DNA of 64,000 bases from Ovis canadensis (GCF_042477335.2 NC_091263.1:73830501-73894500), one strand, 5' to 3'. Shown: positions 27,250 to 39,530, counted from the stretch's first letter. The notes: generated from the letters alone by a model not told the origin. Made by a program: numbers and translations.

Positions 27250-30120
27250 GTCTGCGCGTCTCCATGAGCCCGGCCAGCATCAGCTCAGCCACAAATCCCG
27301 CTGCTGGGTCTCCTCCCGATAGGCCGGCTGGTTCAGAAGCCTGGGTGCTGCCCGACCCAGGGCTATAGGCTGTCTAACTGCCCGCTGACTAACTCTGTCC
27401 TGGGCTGCAGCCCGGAGCCACGGAAGCTGCTCACCACTTGTGCTGAACGAGGACGTGTCTGCCCTGGGCTCAGCCTTGCAAGCCCGCTCTTCCTGGCAGA
27501 CGCGAGGGAGGCGTGGGGTGAGTGCTCCCTGCAGGGGGCACGTGCCCAGGCCCCGAAGGGCAGCTTCTGCTGAAGGCAGAGCAGTTGTGGGAAGGCCTGG
27601 GTCACCTCCGAGGGCCCTGTCTGCTCTGACGGGGCGGAGGGGGAACCAGGGGTCACTGGGGGCCTGCTGAGCATGGCACGCATGATAGGCAGCCATGAGC
27701 TCGGGGTCAGGAGAAAGGTCAGGAGCGGGTGAGCAGTCACCCCCGGTGCCATCACCACCAGCAGAGACCCACTCAGGGAGGGTGGACGGGTTTGCCCGCC
27801 CGCTGTGCCACGGTCAGGGCGCCGTGTTATGTCGGCTCTGTGGCGAGCGGAGGTCATTCCCACCTGTGAGGGGACTGCAGTCTAGAGGGAGAGAGGTTTT
27901 GACTGCTCATCTCCGAACCTGAGTCGGGGGTGGGGTGGACGCAGGAAGACCTGGGTTCATCTGCCCCCAACGCGAAAGTGAGAAAAGGCTGCCCCAGGGC
28001 AGACAGGGGTGTGGGGGTGTGCGTCGGGCAGCGTGCCCGTTGGGCAGTGTGTACCACGTGTCTGCCAGCTGCGGTGCCGTGGAGACCGTCCCACAGACCC
28101 GTCTGATGGCCCGGCTCGCCCTTCCTTGCCCGAGAGCTGCCCTGACCCAACGTGAGGACGCCTGCAGGGCCTGCTGGGCCCCTGTGTGCTTGAACACTGC
28201 AGGCCGATGGTCAAGCCTTGCCCGATGAGGTGAGGGCTACAGCCACGCCCCGCTCGTCTCCGGGTGAACGGGCCTCAGCACACCCCTCGAGGCTTCTCAG
28301 CTGGCCTCCCCGGGGTCCATAGCCCCCTGACCGCGGGGCAGCAGCTCCTCCTCCAGCTCGCTTTCCCCCTTGCCTGGCCTTGTTCCCCACCCCAGGCTGC
28401 CCCTGTTTCCCGGGACTGCTTCCCATGACTCCATCCTACACGCAAAACCCATTTTCCAGGCAGATCTGAGGGCCACCTTGTCCAAGGCCCGTGCTGAGCT
28501 GAGGGAAGCCCTGTCTGGGGGACTAGGGGCTCCTCTGTGGCCGTCCCCATGGGGCGCCTCGCCCTGAAGTGCAGGGGCCGCAGCTGGTCCCGTGGGCTTC
28601 AGGGCCCCAGAGGTCTACAGGTCAGGGTCCCAGCAGGAGAGGGGTGGCACCGGAAGCAGGTGAGAGGAGCAAATGCAGGGACTCTCGCAGGCGTGGTGAC
28701 GTCAGACAAGGAGGCTGCGGCCGCTGAGGACGGGCCAGCCCTGGGGCTCCCAGGAGGCCGGAGACGCAGCCAGGCCTGGACCCTGCTGCGACCTGGGGTC
28801 CCGAACAACCTCGCGTCCGGGCAACCTCTGTCCACCTGCTTCTTGGCGCCAGAAGCTTGCCGTGCGCCTGGACAGCCCTCACCTGCAGTGGGTCTTGCCT
28901 GGGTGACCTTGGGCCGGGAGCCCCCTCCCCAGGGTCACCGTCTCGTGTGGCACTTTCACAGCAGGCAGGGAAGGGGTTCAGACAGGGCGCCTGTGTGGCC
29001 CCCCAAGGCCAGTGCCAGGAGCTGAGACAAGACTGGCTCGGACCCCAAGCCACCCTTGAGTGGGTGGGGTCCGGGCCACCCCCTTCTTAGCTCAACCGAC
29101 CTGCACACGCCTTATCTCAGCCATCCATCGGGGCCACCTAGACCAACCAGTCCTGCCAGAAACCGGATCTGGGGATGGAGGCCCCTCCCTGGAGGTGTGT
29201 TCAGGCGAGCCCCCCACCTTCCAGGGTGTCTCCCGCCAGCCTGAGCAGAGGAGGGGGGCCTGGGGTGGAGGTGTGGGCCTCCCGCCCCGGCCTCCCCAGC
29301 CCTCTCCTGTGACAGGCAAGGGGGAGTCTGGGCTGGGACTGACGCCCCTCTCCCAGCCATCAGAGCTTGGGTGCAGGAGGGTGGGGTGGGGGACGGACAG
29401 ACCCTGAGGCACCTGGGGACGGGGTTTCCTCTCCATTTGTCTGCCACATGAGGACCCCGACTTGCAGGGTCTTCGCCCTCCTCAGGTAGCCTTGGAGGCT
29501 GGCGTGCCGATGTTCCCGCCTCCAGACAGGACACGGAGGTTGGTGCCCAAGGTCACACGCGGCAGAGGGCACACACACTTCACCCTTTGAAGATGAAGTC
29601 CTAGGAGTGAAATCTCTGGACCAGAGCTTCCTCGGAACTGCCCGTGTGATTAGGATTGACAAACTGGGCACCGTCGGGGTGCCCTCGGGGCCTCCCCTGG
29701 GAGGGGTCCCTGCCCACTGCCCGGCTGGGCTGTTGGAGAGGACCCCCTCCTCTGGTGCAGGGTCCCAGACCCTGAGCACCAGGCCCATTGGTGGTGGTCA
29801 TTTCTGTAGGCCGGCACTGGCTGGGGCCACGGGGTGGATGCGGTGACCTCGAGTCAGCACCGGGCGGCTCAGGGCCTGATCCCACCCAGGAATGTTCCTG
29901 CTCCCGGCCTGGCCTCGGGCCTGACTCCTGACATCGGGCAGTAAATAACTTTCCATTTGATCACCTCTCTCCTGGTGCCTCTGGCTCCGGAGAAAGTGGG
30001 CGTGTCCCCAGGCCAAGTCCCAGCTGCCCGCCAGGCAGTGGGGGAAGCGCTCGGGGGCTGCGGTCCAAGTCATCAGCCTCCGCGGCCCGAGGCCACGCGC
30101 CCATCCCGGTCACCTAGTCA
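27250..30120. other. Intergenic, no gene seen
   Basis: GC-rich sequence. A decayed antisense L1 piece may lie at about 29590-29690 (CCTAGGAGTGAAATCTCTGG). A small AT patch at 29935-29980 precedes the CpG-rich block. Confidence 0.5.
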
Positions 30121-30129
30121 CCTGCCCTC

Positions 30130-30720
30130 AAAGCACAGATGGGAAGACTGAGGCGGGGGCGGGGCGGGCCGCAGAGCTCAGGGAAGGCAGAGGACCGTCC
30201 GCGGGAGGGATGGGGGCTGGTCCCCAAATGTGCTCCCACCGCGCAGGGGCGACTCGGGGGTCCTCTGCCAGGAACGCGAGGAGACCGGCCCAGAGACGCC
30301 CGGCTCCCAGCCCGGGCCGCCCAGCACCAGGCAGATCCGGTTCCGGCGGACGATCAAGCGGGTCTGGGGCCGCCCAGCCGCCCGGGTCAGCTGGGGAGCG
30401 GGCGCGCGCCGCCAGCGGGCATCTGCATGACAAAGCGCGGCGCCGGTGGGAGCGGCCGGCCGCCCACCAGCCCGCGGCCGCAGCTGCCCGCTAAGCCGCC
30501 GCCCCGCGCCCGCCGCCCGCCCGGAGCTGGGGCCCGCCGAGCCGGGGCGGGGCGGCACGCGAGCCCGGCGCTCAGCTGTGTTTGCTCGGGGGGCGCTGCG
30601 CGGGGCGGGACAAAGGCCAGTCGGCCCGACCCCGCAGGTGGCGTGGGGGAAGGGACGCCTGCGGGCCCCAGCCGCCGAGGGCCCCGCCCCTCCACTGCCG
30701 TCTACACGCTCGCCCCCCAC
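30130..30720. promoter_or_regulatory. Isolated CpG-island-like block
   Basis: CpG-dense sequence with GC boxes (GGGGCGGGGCGGG at about 30155-30168 and 30543-30553), many CGCGC/GCCGCC words and no TATA box. It lies 7 kb downstream of DNAJB8 and 13 kb beyond the EEFSEC 3' end, so no known gene here explains it. It could be an unannotated promoter, an orphan CpG island or a CpG-rich enhancer. Open frames through it have no family signature. Confidence 0.55.
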
Positions 30721-31420
30721 CCGCGCGTCCACGGCGGGACGTTGGAGGTCATGTCCCAGTGGGCCCCGGCTGCAGCCCCGAAGCCGGGAACCAGCTCTCT
30801 CGGCCTCTCCATCCAGGGGCTGGACCAAGCCCAGGCGTCTTTCTGACCCCTCCCTGGGCCGGGGGACCTTCACCATCCTCCCAGCCCCACTGCGGCCGGC
30901 CAGGTCCGGCCCCTCACCCTGCCTGGACCGCCTTCCTGGGCCCCCACTTGCAGCCCCAGCAGCAGTCAGGAGGCTCCCTCGGACCCCAGAGGCGACCTCT
31001 CCTGTGCCGAGCTGCACACCCTCCCCTAGCTCACCTGACTCAGGGGAAAAGCTGAAGCCCCCGCAGCCCCCAAAGGGCTCCTCTCCCTCCCACTCAGCCC
31101 CAGATCCTCCCACCTCAGCCTGGTTGTTCCTGGAGCAGCCAGGCCCCAGGGCCTTTGCACGCCCTTGGCCCTGCTTGGGCCACTGCGCCTGATGCCTGAT
31201 TGTCTCGGTCCATTCTCTCTCCTCGGCCTTCTGGACACACAGCAGTCCTGGGCGGTGGCCACTGACTCGTTCATTTCCTGCTCCCTCGTGGAGGGTAAGG
31301 CGCCAGGGTGGACACTGTCTCCGTCCGCACGACCCCCCTCTGTCCCACTGACTCGGGCACGCGGAGGCGTCCAGGAGACGGCCGCTGAATGTGCGTTCCA
31401 GCACTGGGCCTCCACAGCGG
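30720..31420. other. Intergenic, nothing recognised
   Basis: GC-rich sequence between the CpG-rich block and an MIR relic. Confidence 0.5.
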
Positions 31421-31522
31421 CCCCTTTCCTGGTGGACGCGCTGAGGCACACGGAGACGGGCAACCTGCCCAGGGCTCACACAGCCAGCAAGCCTGGGAGG
31501 CAGGACTGGAGTCCAGGCTCCA
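31420..31522 (-). mobile_element. MIR SINE fragment
   Basis: GCTGAGGCACACGGAGACGG, then GGGCTCACACAGCCAGCAAG, then GGACTGGAGTCCAGGCTC follows the reverse complement of MIR. Confidence 0.75.
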
Positions 31523-31535
31523 GCTTTCTAGGGAG

Positions 31536-31622
31536 GGGGCTTCCCTGGCGGCTCAGATGGTAAAGAATCTGCCTGCAACGTGAGAGACTCAGGTTTGATC
31601 CCTGGATCAGGAAGAATCCTAC
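31536..31622 (+). mobile_element. Bov-tA SINE fragment
   Basis: GGGCTTCCCTGGCGGCTCAG, then GGTAAAGAATCTGCCTGCAA and GGTTTGATCCCTGGATCAGG is the tRNA-derived head of Bov-tA. The Bov-A body is missing. Confidence 0.92.
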
Positions 31623-31629
31623 AGTCCAA

Positions 31630-33940
31630 ACACTGCAGTTTTGCTGTTCACTTCCAACGGAGGGCTTGAACTAGAGGCCCGCCGGCTGTCTTCGGCCCTC
31701 AGAACAGTTTTAGGAAAAGTACAACTGGTTGTGGCTATTTTTTAAAAAATCGAGGTTTTGTGTCAAAACCCAGACCGCCAGCTTTTCTGGGCGAATTGGG
31801 ACCTCTGGCCGCACTGGGTGCTCAGACCACCAGGCTGCTCCCAGGCCGGGCGGCAGACCCCCGCCCTGCGCGGGGCCCCCTCCTGCGAGCTTCCCGTGCT
31901 CTGGGCCCCCGCCCTTGTGGTCCCTCTGCCTGGAATCCTCTCCCAGGAGCCATTCCCTGGCCGCCTCATTCCTGTTGCCAAGGTAGGTTTCAGTCCAAAT
32001 GACCCCTCCTCAGGGAAGCCCGCCCTGATTATCTGCAATCGCGCGGCATCTCTTGATGTGTGCTGTCTCCCTTTCCCAGGGGAATGGCATTCCTGGGAGG
32101 GCAGGGCCCGGGTCAGGCTCGCCACACCTGTCCAGGACAGCGCCTGCCCCGCGGGCATTGGGTGCGTACCTGGTGGCTGACCAAACAGCGAGTGAGGGGC
32201 TGGCCTGCAGCGCCCCTTGTTCCGGGCACTTCTCGGAGCTTGGGGCTCACACCCGTGCCCCCCACCCCAGCCGACCTCAGCAGGAGCTGTGTCGGGCAGC
32301 ACAAGGTCGCAGGGTCAGGCCTCAGAGTGCCTGCTCTGTGACCACCTCCGGAGGCTGCGGGAGCCTCTTCCTCCTCAGCCCCAGCTCCCCGGCTCCCGAG
32401 TCTTCCAGGCCAGCACTGGGGGGCCAGTGCCGCGGTCGCCCACCCGCCTTGCTCCTGGAACCGCCTCGCTCCTGGTCTGGCCACGCTGCCTTCAGGAGTA
32501 GAGGGGCGCGGGGGGGCTGGCCGCTTATGCAACCTTGCCCCCGTGTGACCTTGAGCAACTCACCTGGCCTCTCTGAACCCAGCTCCGCTCCCCCCCTGTG
32601 AATTGGGACCTCTGCCCGCCCTGCCTGTGCTGGTTCCTGGGTCACACAGGGCCCCCAGCACCCACTGGGAACGCGGGATGAGGGTGCCCCCGGCCCGTAC
32701 GCGGCCTTCCCAGGCCGGTGGGCTCCTGGAGCCCAGCCCACGGCGATCACTCCTCCCTGTGGGCCGTGGGCTGACTGGGTGCCTGTGTGCTCGCTCATGC
32801 GTGGTCCTGGGTGACTTGTGACCACGGGTGTGACTCTGTGTGTGTGTGTGAGTGTGAGACGGTGGGGGCGAGGCACCTGGAGTGGCCAGGCCGGTCCTCC
32901 CCAACCAGGGGGAGGTGGGTAGGAGCAGGCTCTCCTGCCTTGCAGGTAGCCCTGGGGGCAGGAGTCTGCTGGGCCCTGCTGACCGGGGCTGGCCAGTCCG
33001 CCTCAGCCAGAAGGGACTGGTTGGTGTCGGGGAGGAGAGCTGGACCCCAGGGCAGCTGGTTCCCAGGCCAGGCCCTGCTGGTCATGCTCCAGGTCCCAGG
33101 CCTGGTGCCCGGGAGGGAGGCTGGACCCTGGTGTCGGGCACTGTGGCCCCGGGGGCCCCCTCTGACCCTCCCGCTGGGGAGGCGCCCACCCACCTCATCT
33201 TCCCCCTTGGCTAAGCCTGGCTTCCCGCCTGCAGCAGCACGTTCTGACAGGGCCCGCTGAGGGCAGGGGCCTCTCACGGCACTGCCCGGTCAGGGCACCA
33301 CTCAGCTTGCACGCAGCCCTCCATGTCTGCTGGCCGGAGGAGAAGCCTGCGCCTGCGGAGATGCCCCATTTTCAGATGGGCCCTGAGGGATGGGCCCTTC
33401 TCCCACCCACCTCACTCCACGCAGGAGCCGTTTCTGACCCCCAGCCCCCAAGCCAAAAGGATTTCTGTGGCCCCCCCTCCCAGGAATCCGGGCTCGGGAG
33501 AGGGGTGTCTGCCGTGCGCCCCCCGAGGTGCCCACCTGGCCGCTTCTGAAGCGTCGAGCCTAGACGCACAGAGACCGCGTGACAGGGAGACCCACGCACA
33601 CGGGGAGCCGACTGGCCGGCAGCTGTGGCCTTGGACCCAGACCTGGAATGCCAGCCAGGAACCCCCCGCCCCAGCCAGCCTGAGGGGCACCCCGATTGCC
33701 CGGCGGGGGGCCAGCCGGCCGTCCCCCTGCGGGGCTGGTGCAGGGAGTGGCTGTGTGGCCTGGCACGCTCGTGGAAGGGCGGAAGCAGCCGCTGTCTCCG
33801 TGTGGGTGTCTGTGACCAGGCCCCTCCCTCTATGTGGACGTGTGTGGCAAGCAGCCACACTGCATGGCACTCCGCGGCCGTGACCCCGGCCCTGGGCCCT
33901 GAGTCGGGGGCCGGGCTGCCCACCGCGGGGGCTTTTGTCC
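31630..33940. other. Intergenic, no gene seen
   Basis: GC-rich sequence with an MIR relic near 32535-32620 and a short GT run near 32840. No gene signature. Confidence 0.5.
32535..32620 (+). mobile_element. MIR SINE fragment
   Basis: CCCCGTGTGACCTTGAGCAA, CTCACCTGGCCTCTCTGAAC, then GTGAATTGGGACC follows the MIR core. Confidence 0.7.
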
Positions 33941-33944
33941 GTTT

Positions 33945-34195
33945 CTGAAGTGACAAGAGACGTACAAAAGGGCTTTTAATTAAATCAAAGGAGGAAACGG
34001 GCCGGCCGGGCCGCTATCATGTTACCAAACGTGAACATGAAAACTTATTTTTAAAGCTCTGGTATTAATTTGAGATTATTCAGATAGTTAATTAAAAGTG
34101 CAGCATGTGCTAAATATTATTTCAGCAAAGATTATCATCGGGTCTCCATGTAACGCGATCTGTGGGCTTGGGGGGCGCTATGCAAATGCTGTGTG
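33945..34195. promoter_or_regulatory. Candidate conserved enhancer, AT-rich with octamer site
   Basis: Long AT island with CTTTTAATTAAATCAAAGG, AGATAG (34082-34087) next to TTAATTAA, ATTATCATC, and a perfect octamer ATGCAAAT (34180-34187). It has the density of TF words typical of deeply conserved elements. Conservation itself was not tested. Confidence 0.5.
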
Positions 34196-34199
34196 GCCG

Positions 34200-35590
34200 G
34201 GAGGAAGGGCCCGCGGGGCTGGGCCAAGGCCACTTACGCCCGCTCCCCGCAGGGGTGGCTTCCCAGACCCACCCACGGTGGTGGCCAGGCGCCCCTGTCC
34301 CGGCCTGGGGTGACCGGGAGACCGCGACCCTCTCGGGCCTGATGGGCAAGAATAGGACCCCGCGGCCGTCCAGGTGGGGCTCGGGCCTTCAGGGGCCCCG
34401 GGCGCACAGCTGTGGGTGTGTGGGGCGTGCACGAGGGTGCTGGCCAGGGCTGTGGGTGTGTCTGGGCCCTGGTCCGCCCGTCTCTTGCACACGTGCGCCA
34501 CGCACAGAACATGTGTGTCTGCACCAGGCAGGGGGCAGCCCCAAGCACGCCTGTCCCCTCTCGGAGCCCCAGCTGTGACTGGGGGTCGTGGTGGGGCACG
34601 CCTCTCGGGGAGGATCACCGGGGTCCCGGGGCGTGAGGCACCGCCAGCCTGCGTGGAGCTAGAGCCCGAAACAGCCACGTTTAAAGAAAGTGAAGCTGAC
34701 TTTCAGGTTTTGTTTAACCTGGTGTGTCCAAAAGAGTGCGGGTTCAACAGGTGACCCGAGTGAACGCTGCTGGCCGAGGCGGTCTGCATCCGCTTTCCAC
34801 GCTAAACCCTGGAGGTCGGTCGGGGGGAGGTGCGGGGCCTGAGGCACCCCAGCCAGGCAGTGCGTTTAGGTGTCCCTGCCGGCCGCCTCCGCACCGGCCT
34901 TGGAGGCGCGGGCCGCTCCTGCCCTCTGTCGGCGGCCGGCGGCAGCGCGGGGGCCCGCGGCTCGCCCCGCCCGTGTGTCTCTTCCCGCCCTCGGGCGCTG
35001 CGGTGCCGTTTCCCACCAGGGGCTGTGGCGCACATGGGAGGGTGGGGGCTCAGAGAGGGCCCACCACCCGCCCGGGGTCACACAGCACGAGGCAGGGAGG
35101 GCCCCAGCTCTGCCCGCCTGGCCGCGGCCCTCACGGTCCCTCGGCTGTGAGCAGGGTGTGTCTCTGAGGTCTCCCGCACGGCCTGGGCACAGGCAGTGCC
35201 CAGTAAATCCATCCCAGGCATGGTGCCATGCCAGGACGCGCCAGCCCCGGGGCTCAGCTCAGTGCCCTGGGCCTCAGGCCAATGGCTCCCCTGGTTTGCA
35301 AGGGCTTCGCCAACCGTCCCCTCCTCGTCACCCTCGGGGTCCAACACTAGCCTGCGGGTTCACGACTCTTATCTCTCGTCTCCCCTCTACTGGGCTGGCA
35401 GCGCCTCGCCGGCCACCCCCGGCCTGGCTCGGTGCTTGGCCCCCCGGGGAAGGAGCAAGATAGCCGTGTCAGGAGAGGACGCAGCTTGCTGGTCACCGGG
35501 AACGTCAGACACCGCTAACCTCACACCCCAGCCTTCTACAAGCAGCCGCTTACTCCAGAGACATCACACACAGGTTCACCTAAAAATTCA
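34200..35590. other. Intergenic, no gene seen
   Basis: GC-rich sequence. A weak antisense MIR fragment may lie at 35035-35100 (CAGAGAGGGCCCACC..GGGGTCACACAGC). Confidence 0.5.
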
Positions 35591-35597
35591 GCGGCTT

Positions 35598-35775
35598 ATT
35601 CACAGCTGCCCCAAACTGGAAACCGCCTGACTGCTCCCCAGCTGGTGGACACGCACGCCGTGCAACCTGCTCAGCGGCAAAGGGAACCACTGTCCACTCT
35701 ACGGACGGTGGATGGACCCGGAGGAGGAAACACGGCCACGCTCGCGGGACAGTTGAGGCGACGCACGACAGAAAA
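35598..35775 (+). mobile_element. Old L1 LINE 3' fragment
   Basis: TTATTCACAGCTGCCCCAAA CTGG, then GTGGATGGACCCGGAGGAGG with a middle corresponding to the usual AATACTACTCAGC block follows the L1 3' end. It is strongly diverged. Confidence 0.65.
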
Positions 35776-35779
35776 CTGG

Positions 35780-36585
35780 CCGTGCAGGAGGGCCCATGGG
35801 CGCCTGCGGGATCTGGAGGGCGCGACTCGGCCGGAATGGACCGAGTGTGTTTCCTCAAACTAACAAGCTGTGCGTGTGAAAGGTGCATTTTTTCCTGTAC
35901 GCAGCCAGCAACGATTTCCAAAAACGCAGCTAGTTACTGACTTTCAGAGTCTTGGATGCAGGCAGGGCCCCCACCTCTGGTCCCGATGGTGAACTTTGAT
36001 CCTGCAGCCTGGGAAAGCAAAGGACGGGGTGGCCCCCGCCTCCTGAGCAGGCCTGCTCCCCACGACGACAGGCAGGCCGGGGGTCCGCAGAGGCTCGACC
36101 GCGGAGTCTGGAGGGTCCCAGCGGCTGCCCCCACGACTCCCTTCCCACGTGGCTGTTGGTGGGAGCTCACTTCGTTATGCTTTCTGCATTTTTCTCATGT
36201 CTGAACTAGTTCCCTAATAAACACGACAATTACTGAAGTGATTTAAAACAAGAGCAACACGATTCCCCCTGCAGAACCCCGCCAGCCTCTCCTGCAGCCC
36301 TGGGAGCCGACAGCCACCACGGCTGGCGCAGTGGGCGGCGGGGGCCCGGGCCGGGCCGCGCGTGAGTTTCTGGGTGTTCCCGTCCCCGCCCCCCACCGCC
36401 AAGGCTCTGCACGCATTCTGACCCGCAGCCCCCGGGGGTGGGTGCTGGCTTCCCACCAGAGAGGACCGGATGGTGTGGGGCCACTGCTGAGGACCGGCTG
36501 GGAGGCTGGGAGGACAGTGTTGGCCGATTGGAGCCAGAAGTTACATGCCGGGAAGCTCCCCAGTGAAGCAGACAGCTCAGCGGTT
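35780..36585. other. Intergenic, nothing recognised
   Basis: Mixed composition. No gene or clear repeat. Confidence 0.5.
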
Positions 36586-36589
36586 TTCA

Positions 36590-37215
36590 AGTGTTGACAA
36601 CGCGGTGCAACCGTCACCACGATCTAAGTTGAGGACATTTTGTCCCCCAAAGGGAGCCACACCCACGAGCCCCGACTGCCATCCGGCCAGGTCCCCCGGC
36701 CCCGGGCGACCACAGGGTGCTGTCTACAGCTGTGGGCTTGCCTACTCGGGACCCTTCTGAAAATGCATGATCCAGTGTGTGACTTTGCTTCCTGCACTGG
36801 GCCTGTTTCCAAGGTTCATCCTTGTGCAGCCTGTGGTGGTACTTTAGTTGCTAAGTCCGTCCGACTCTTGCGACCCCAGAGGCTGTAACCTGCCAGGCTC
36901 CTCTGTCCGTGGGGCTCTCCAGGCAAGGATACTGGAGCGGGCTGCCGTTCTCTTCTCCAGCGGATCTGCACAACCAGGAAACGAACCCGGGTCTACGGCG
37001 CTGCGGGCGGATGAGCTCTGAGGGAAGCCCACGTGGGGCCTGTATCCGTATTCAACCTCACGTTTCCTTCTCCACCCGTCAGCGGATGGAGTCGGGCCCT
37101 CTCCACGCCGCCGTCCCGACTCGCACGCGCTTCTGTGTGGACCGACGTTTTCCGCTCTCTCTGGTCCAGGCCTAGGAGTGGAATTCCTGGGTCACATGGT
37201 AGCTTTATTGCTACT
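36590..37215 (-). mobile_element. Old L1 LINE fragment, split by a Bov-tA SINE
   Basis: GCAACCGTCACCACGATCTA, CAAGGTTCATCCTTGTGCAG before the SINE, and GGCCTAGGAGTGGAATTCCT GGGTCACATGGTAG after it follow the reverse complement of an L1 3' region. The SINE interrupts it, so the L1 is older. Confidence 0.75.
36838..37030 (-). mobile_element. Bov-tA SINE, antisense
   Basis: Starts TTAGTTGCTAAGTCCGTCCG ACTC, continues CTCTCCAGGCAAGGATACTG and ACGAACCCGGGTCT (B-box), ends GAGGGAAGCC: the reverse complement of Bov-tA. It is nested in an L1 fragment. Confidence 0.93.
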
Positions 37216-37217
37216 TT

Positions 37218-37565
37218 TTTTTAAAGCACCTTCCCTGTGACATGACATACAGCACACAGCCCACTCTGTGTGTGACCCTGTGGCTTCACGACAGTCGCAG
37301 AGCTGCACGCCATCACCACAGTCAGCTTTAGATCCTTTTCAGCACCTGGAAGAGAACCCTGTCCCCCACGCTCTCGGCCCTCTTCCTCCCATCCTCTCCT
37401 GGCCCGAGGACACGCCCTCCGTCTCCACGGAGCCGCCTGCTCTGGGCAGCCCACACTCGGGGAATCACGGGGCGCGGCCCCCTTAGCGTCTGGCTGTTTC
37501 TCAGCGCGGTGTTTCCAAGGCCCGTCCTCGCGGCATCAGTGCTGCGCGCCTCTGTGACCACTTTC
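37218..37565 (-). mobile_element. Second antisense old L1 3' fragment
   Basis: ACAGTCGCAGAGCTGCACGC CATCACCAC, then a C-rich middle and TTTCTCAGCGCGGTGTTTCC AAGG resembles the same L1 3' region as the preceding piece, so two related copies, or a duplicated one, lie in tandem. Confidence 0.55.
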
Positions 37566-37569
37566 ATCA

Positions 37570-38640
37570 CCGGATAATTTCAGGTGAGTGGGCCTCATGC
37601 GGTAACATTCCGGGCGCTGTGCCGCACCCAGCGCGTGCTGATGAAGGCCAGCGCCGCTCCCACTTTGGGGCAGTCACTGTCTCTTTCTAGGAGACCCCCG
37701 GCGGCAGCCGTGGAGCAGGCGGTGGGCACCTGCTGCGTACCCTTCCACCCTCACCGCTCCCTGGGAGGACAGGTCCTGCCAGTCACTCATCTTGTGGGCC
37801 CACAGAGGGTGAGACACCTGTTCCAGGCCTCACTGGGCCCACATCTGCTTGTGCTGTTGAAAGTGGGGTGCTGGTGGCTGTGGGGTCTGGGAACTGGCCA
37901 TGTGACCCCAGGGGCAGGCAGCCCGTGGAAGCTGCAGGATGGACCTGGATGCTGACTCTCCCTGGAGAGAGGCTGGACTGGGACTCACAGACTTCGGGCC
38001 GGAGCGGCGGTCGTCCCCGCCCTCCTGGTGCCCCTCAGAGGGGGCAGGCCGTTCCAAGATGCCCCGAGGCCCTGGGCAGCGTGCAGGGAACTACAGTCCT
38101 GTTACTGGTCAAAGGAATCAATGAGGCGATGAGCCTCATGCAGCGGTTGACAGCAACCGGGGCGTCTCGGGGTGCGGGTGAGGGCGGGGCGGGCTTCTGG
38201 AGGTGCTGGCTGGGGGACGCCGCCCTGCAGGTCAGCCCTGGGGGCAGGGAGCTGCAGGTGCAGACTCGGAGCCCCCGGTGTCCCCCCGCGAGGGGCAGCC
38301 CATCTCGGCTGGGGGTGCGGATCGCCCTGTGTCTGGGGTTGTGCAAGCAGAGGCTTCGGCGGTGGGCCCCGCCTGGCCTGCGGGGCCAGGGTGGGCAGGC
38401 TGGGTGACGTCCCGCTCTGGAGCACGTGGTGTCTGCAGGTGGGCTGGGGAGGGGTGCTCGGGGCTCTGGGGGCAGCCGGGCCCTCGGTCCTGTGGCGATG
38501 GGGAGATAGGCAAAGGCCGGCGGGCTGCACCCGGGAGGAATGCGCCCGCCTCCCGGCTCGTAAACCTCCTCCTCCCGCCTCTCCTGTGCTGGAGGAGGTC
38601 ATGCAGAGGTCATCATCAGGAGAGGCTGGCACAAAGTGCA
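37570..38640. other. Intergenic, nothing recognised
   Basis: GC-rich, with overlapping open frames on both strands and no family signature. Confidence 0.5.
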
Positions 38641-38642
38641 GA

Positions 38643-38820
38643 GGCCAGCTCCAGGCAGCTCACTCCCCGGGGTGCGGGGCCCACGGTGGGCCAGCTCCAG
38701 GCTGCTCACTCCCCGGGCTGCAGGGCCCACGGTGGGCCAGCTCCAGGCTGTTCATGTGCCCAGGTCAGCTCCAGGCTGCTCACTCCCCAGAGTGCGGGGC
38801 CCACGGTGGGCCACCAGGCA
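38643..38820 (+). repeat. ~46-base minisatellite, about 4 units
   Basis: GGCCAGCTCCAGGCTGCTCA CTCCCCGGG plus GCGGGGCCCACGGT recurs with one shortened, diverged unit (about 38735-38763). Confidence 0.9.
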
Positions 38821-38824
38821 GCGC

Positions 38825-39530
38825 AGGGTGGGCGGGGAGCGGAGGTGAGTGCGGTAGGTCTCAGGGCTACACATGGCGGAGAGCCCAAGGTCAGATTCTT
38901 GGGGTTCCCAGGGGTACTGCCCAGAGGCCACACTGAACACTGGCCCTGAGCCTTTGTGGACGTGGGCGAGACCGCCAGCCCCCAGCTTGTGCTGGGGCCA
39001 CTCAAAGGGGCCCCGGGGTCGCAGCGCCCCGGCTATGGGTGGGCCTCGGCCTGGCCCGGGCAGGCTGGGCTCACTCAGAGAGTGTGTGGGCAGGGAGCGG
39101 GCTTGGAGAGGGCGGAGGGTGTGACGTGGCCCCGTGCCCTGCCTGCTGGAGACAACCTGGGATGCCCGGCCCAGGGACCTGCGTGTGGGCGCCCCTTGGC
39201 GTCTGCGCTGGGCTGTCGTTCTCTGCCCCTGGGCCCCAGTGGAGGGTGCAGAGCTGGAGGCTGTGGGGACCCAGTGTTTCTCTCCAGGGGCCCAGTCTGG
39301 GTTCCTGCCTGGGCTTGGCTGGTGCGCCTGGTGTGGCGAGTGGAGGCCCGGAGGCGGGGGTGCCGTGAGCTGCGGGCATGGAGCCGGGAGCCCTCGGGGG
39401 ACAGGCTGCCCCTCGGGGCCATGGCGGGCACGTGGGGTGGGGGCGCCAGGAGCCCCCGGAGGCCGCTCTCCCCCGGTGAGGCCGCCCCCGCCCGCCCCCC
39501 TCCGGCCCACCTGCCCGCTGAGGCCGCCTC
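38825..39530. other. Intergenic, nothing recognised
   Basis: GC-rich sequence without a gene or repeat signature. Confidence 0.5.

Noticed and set aside
30178-31479. 433-codon - strand frame across the CpG-rich block
   Set aside because: GC-rich sequence rarely has stop codons, and the protein has no recognisable domain. The block itself is kept as a finding.
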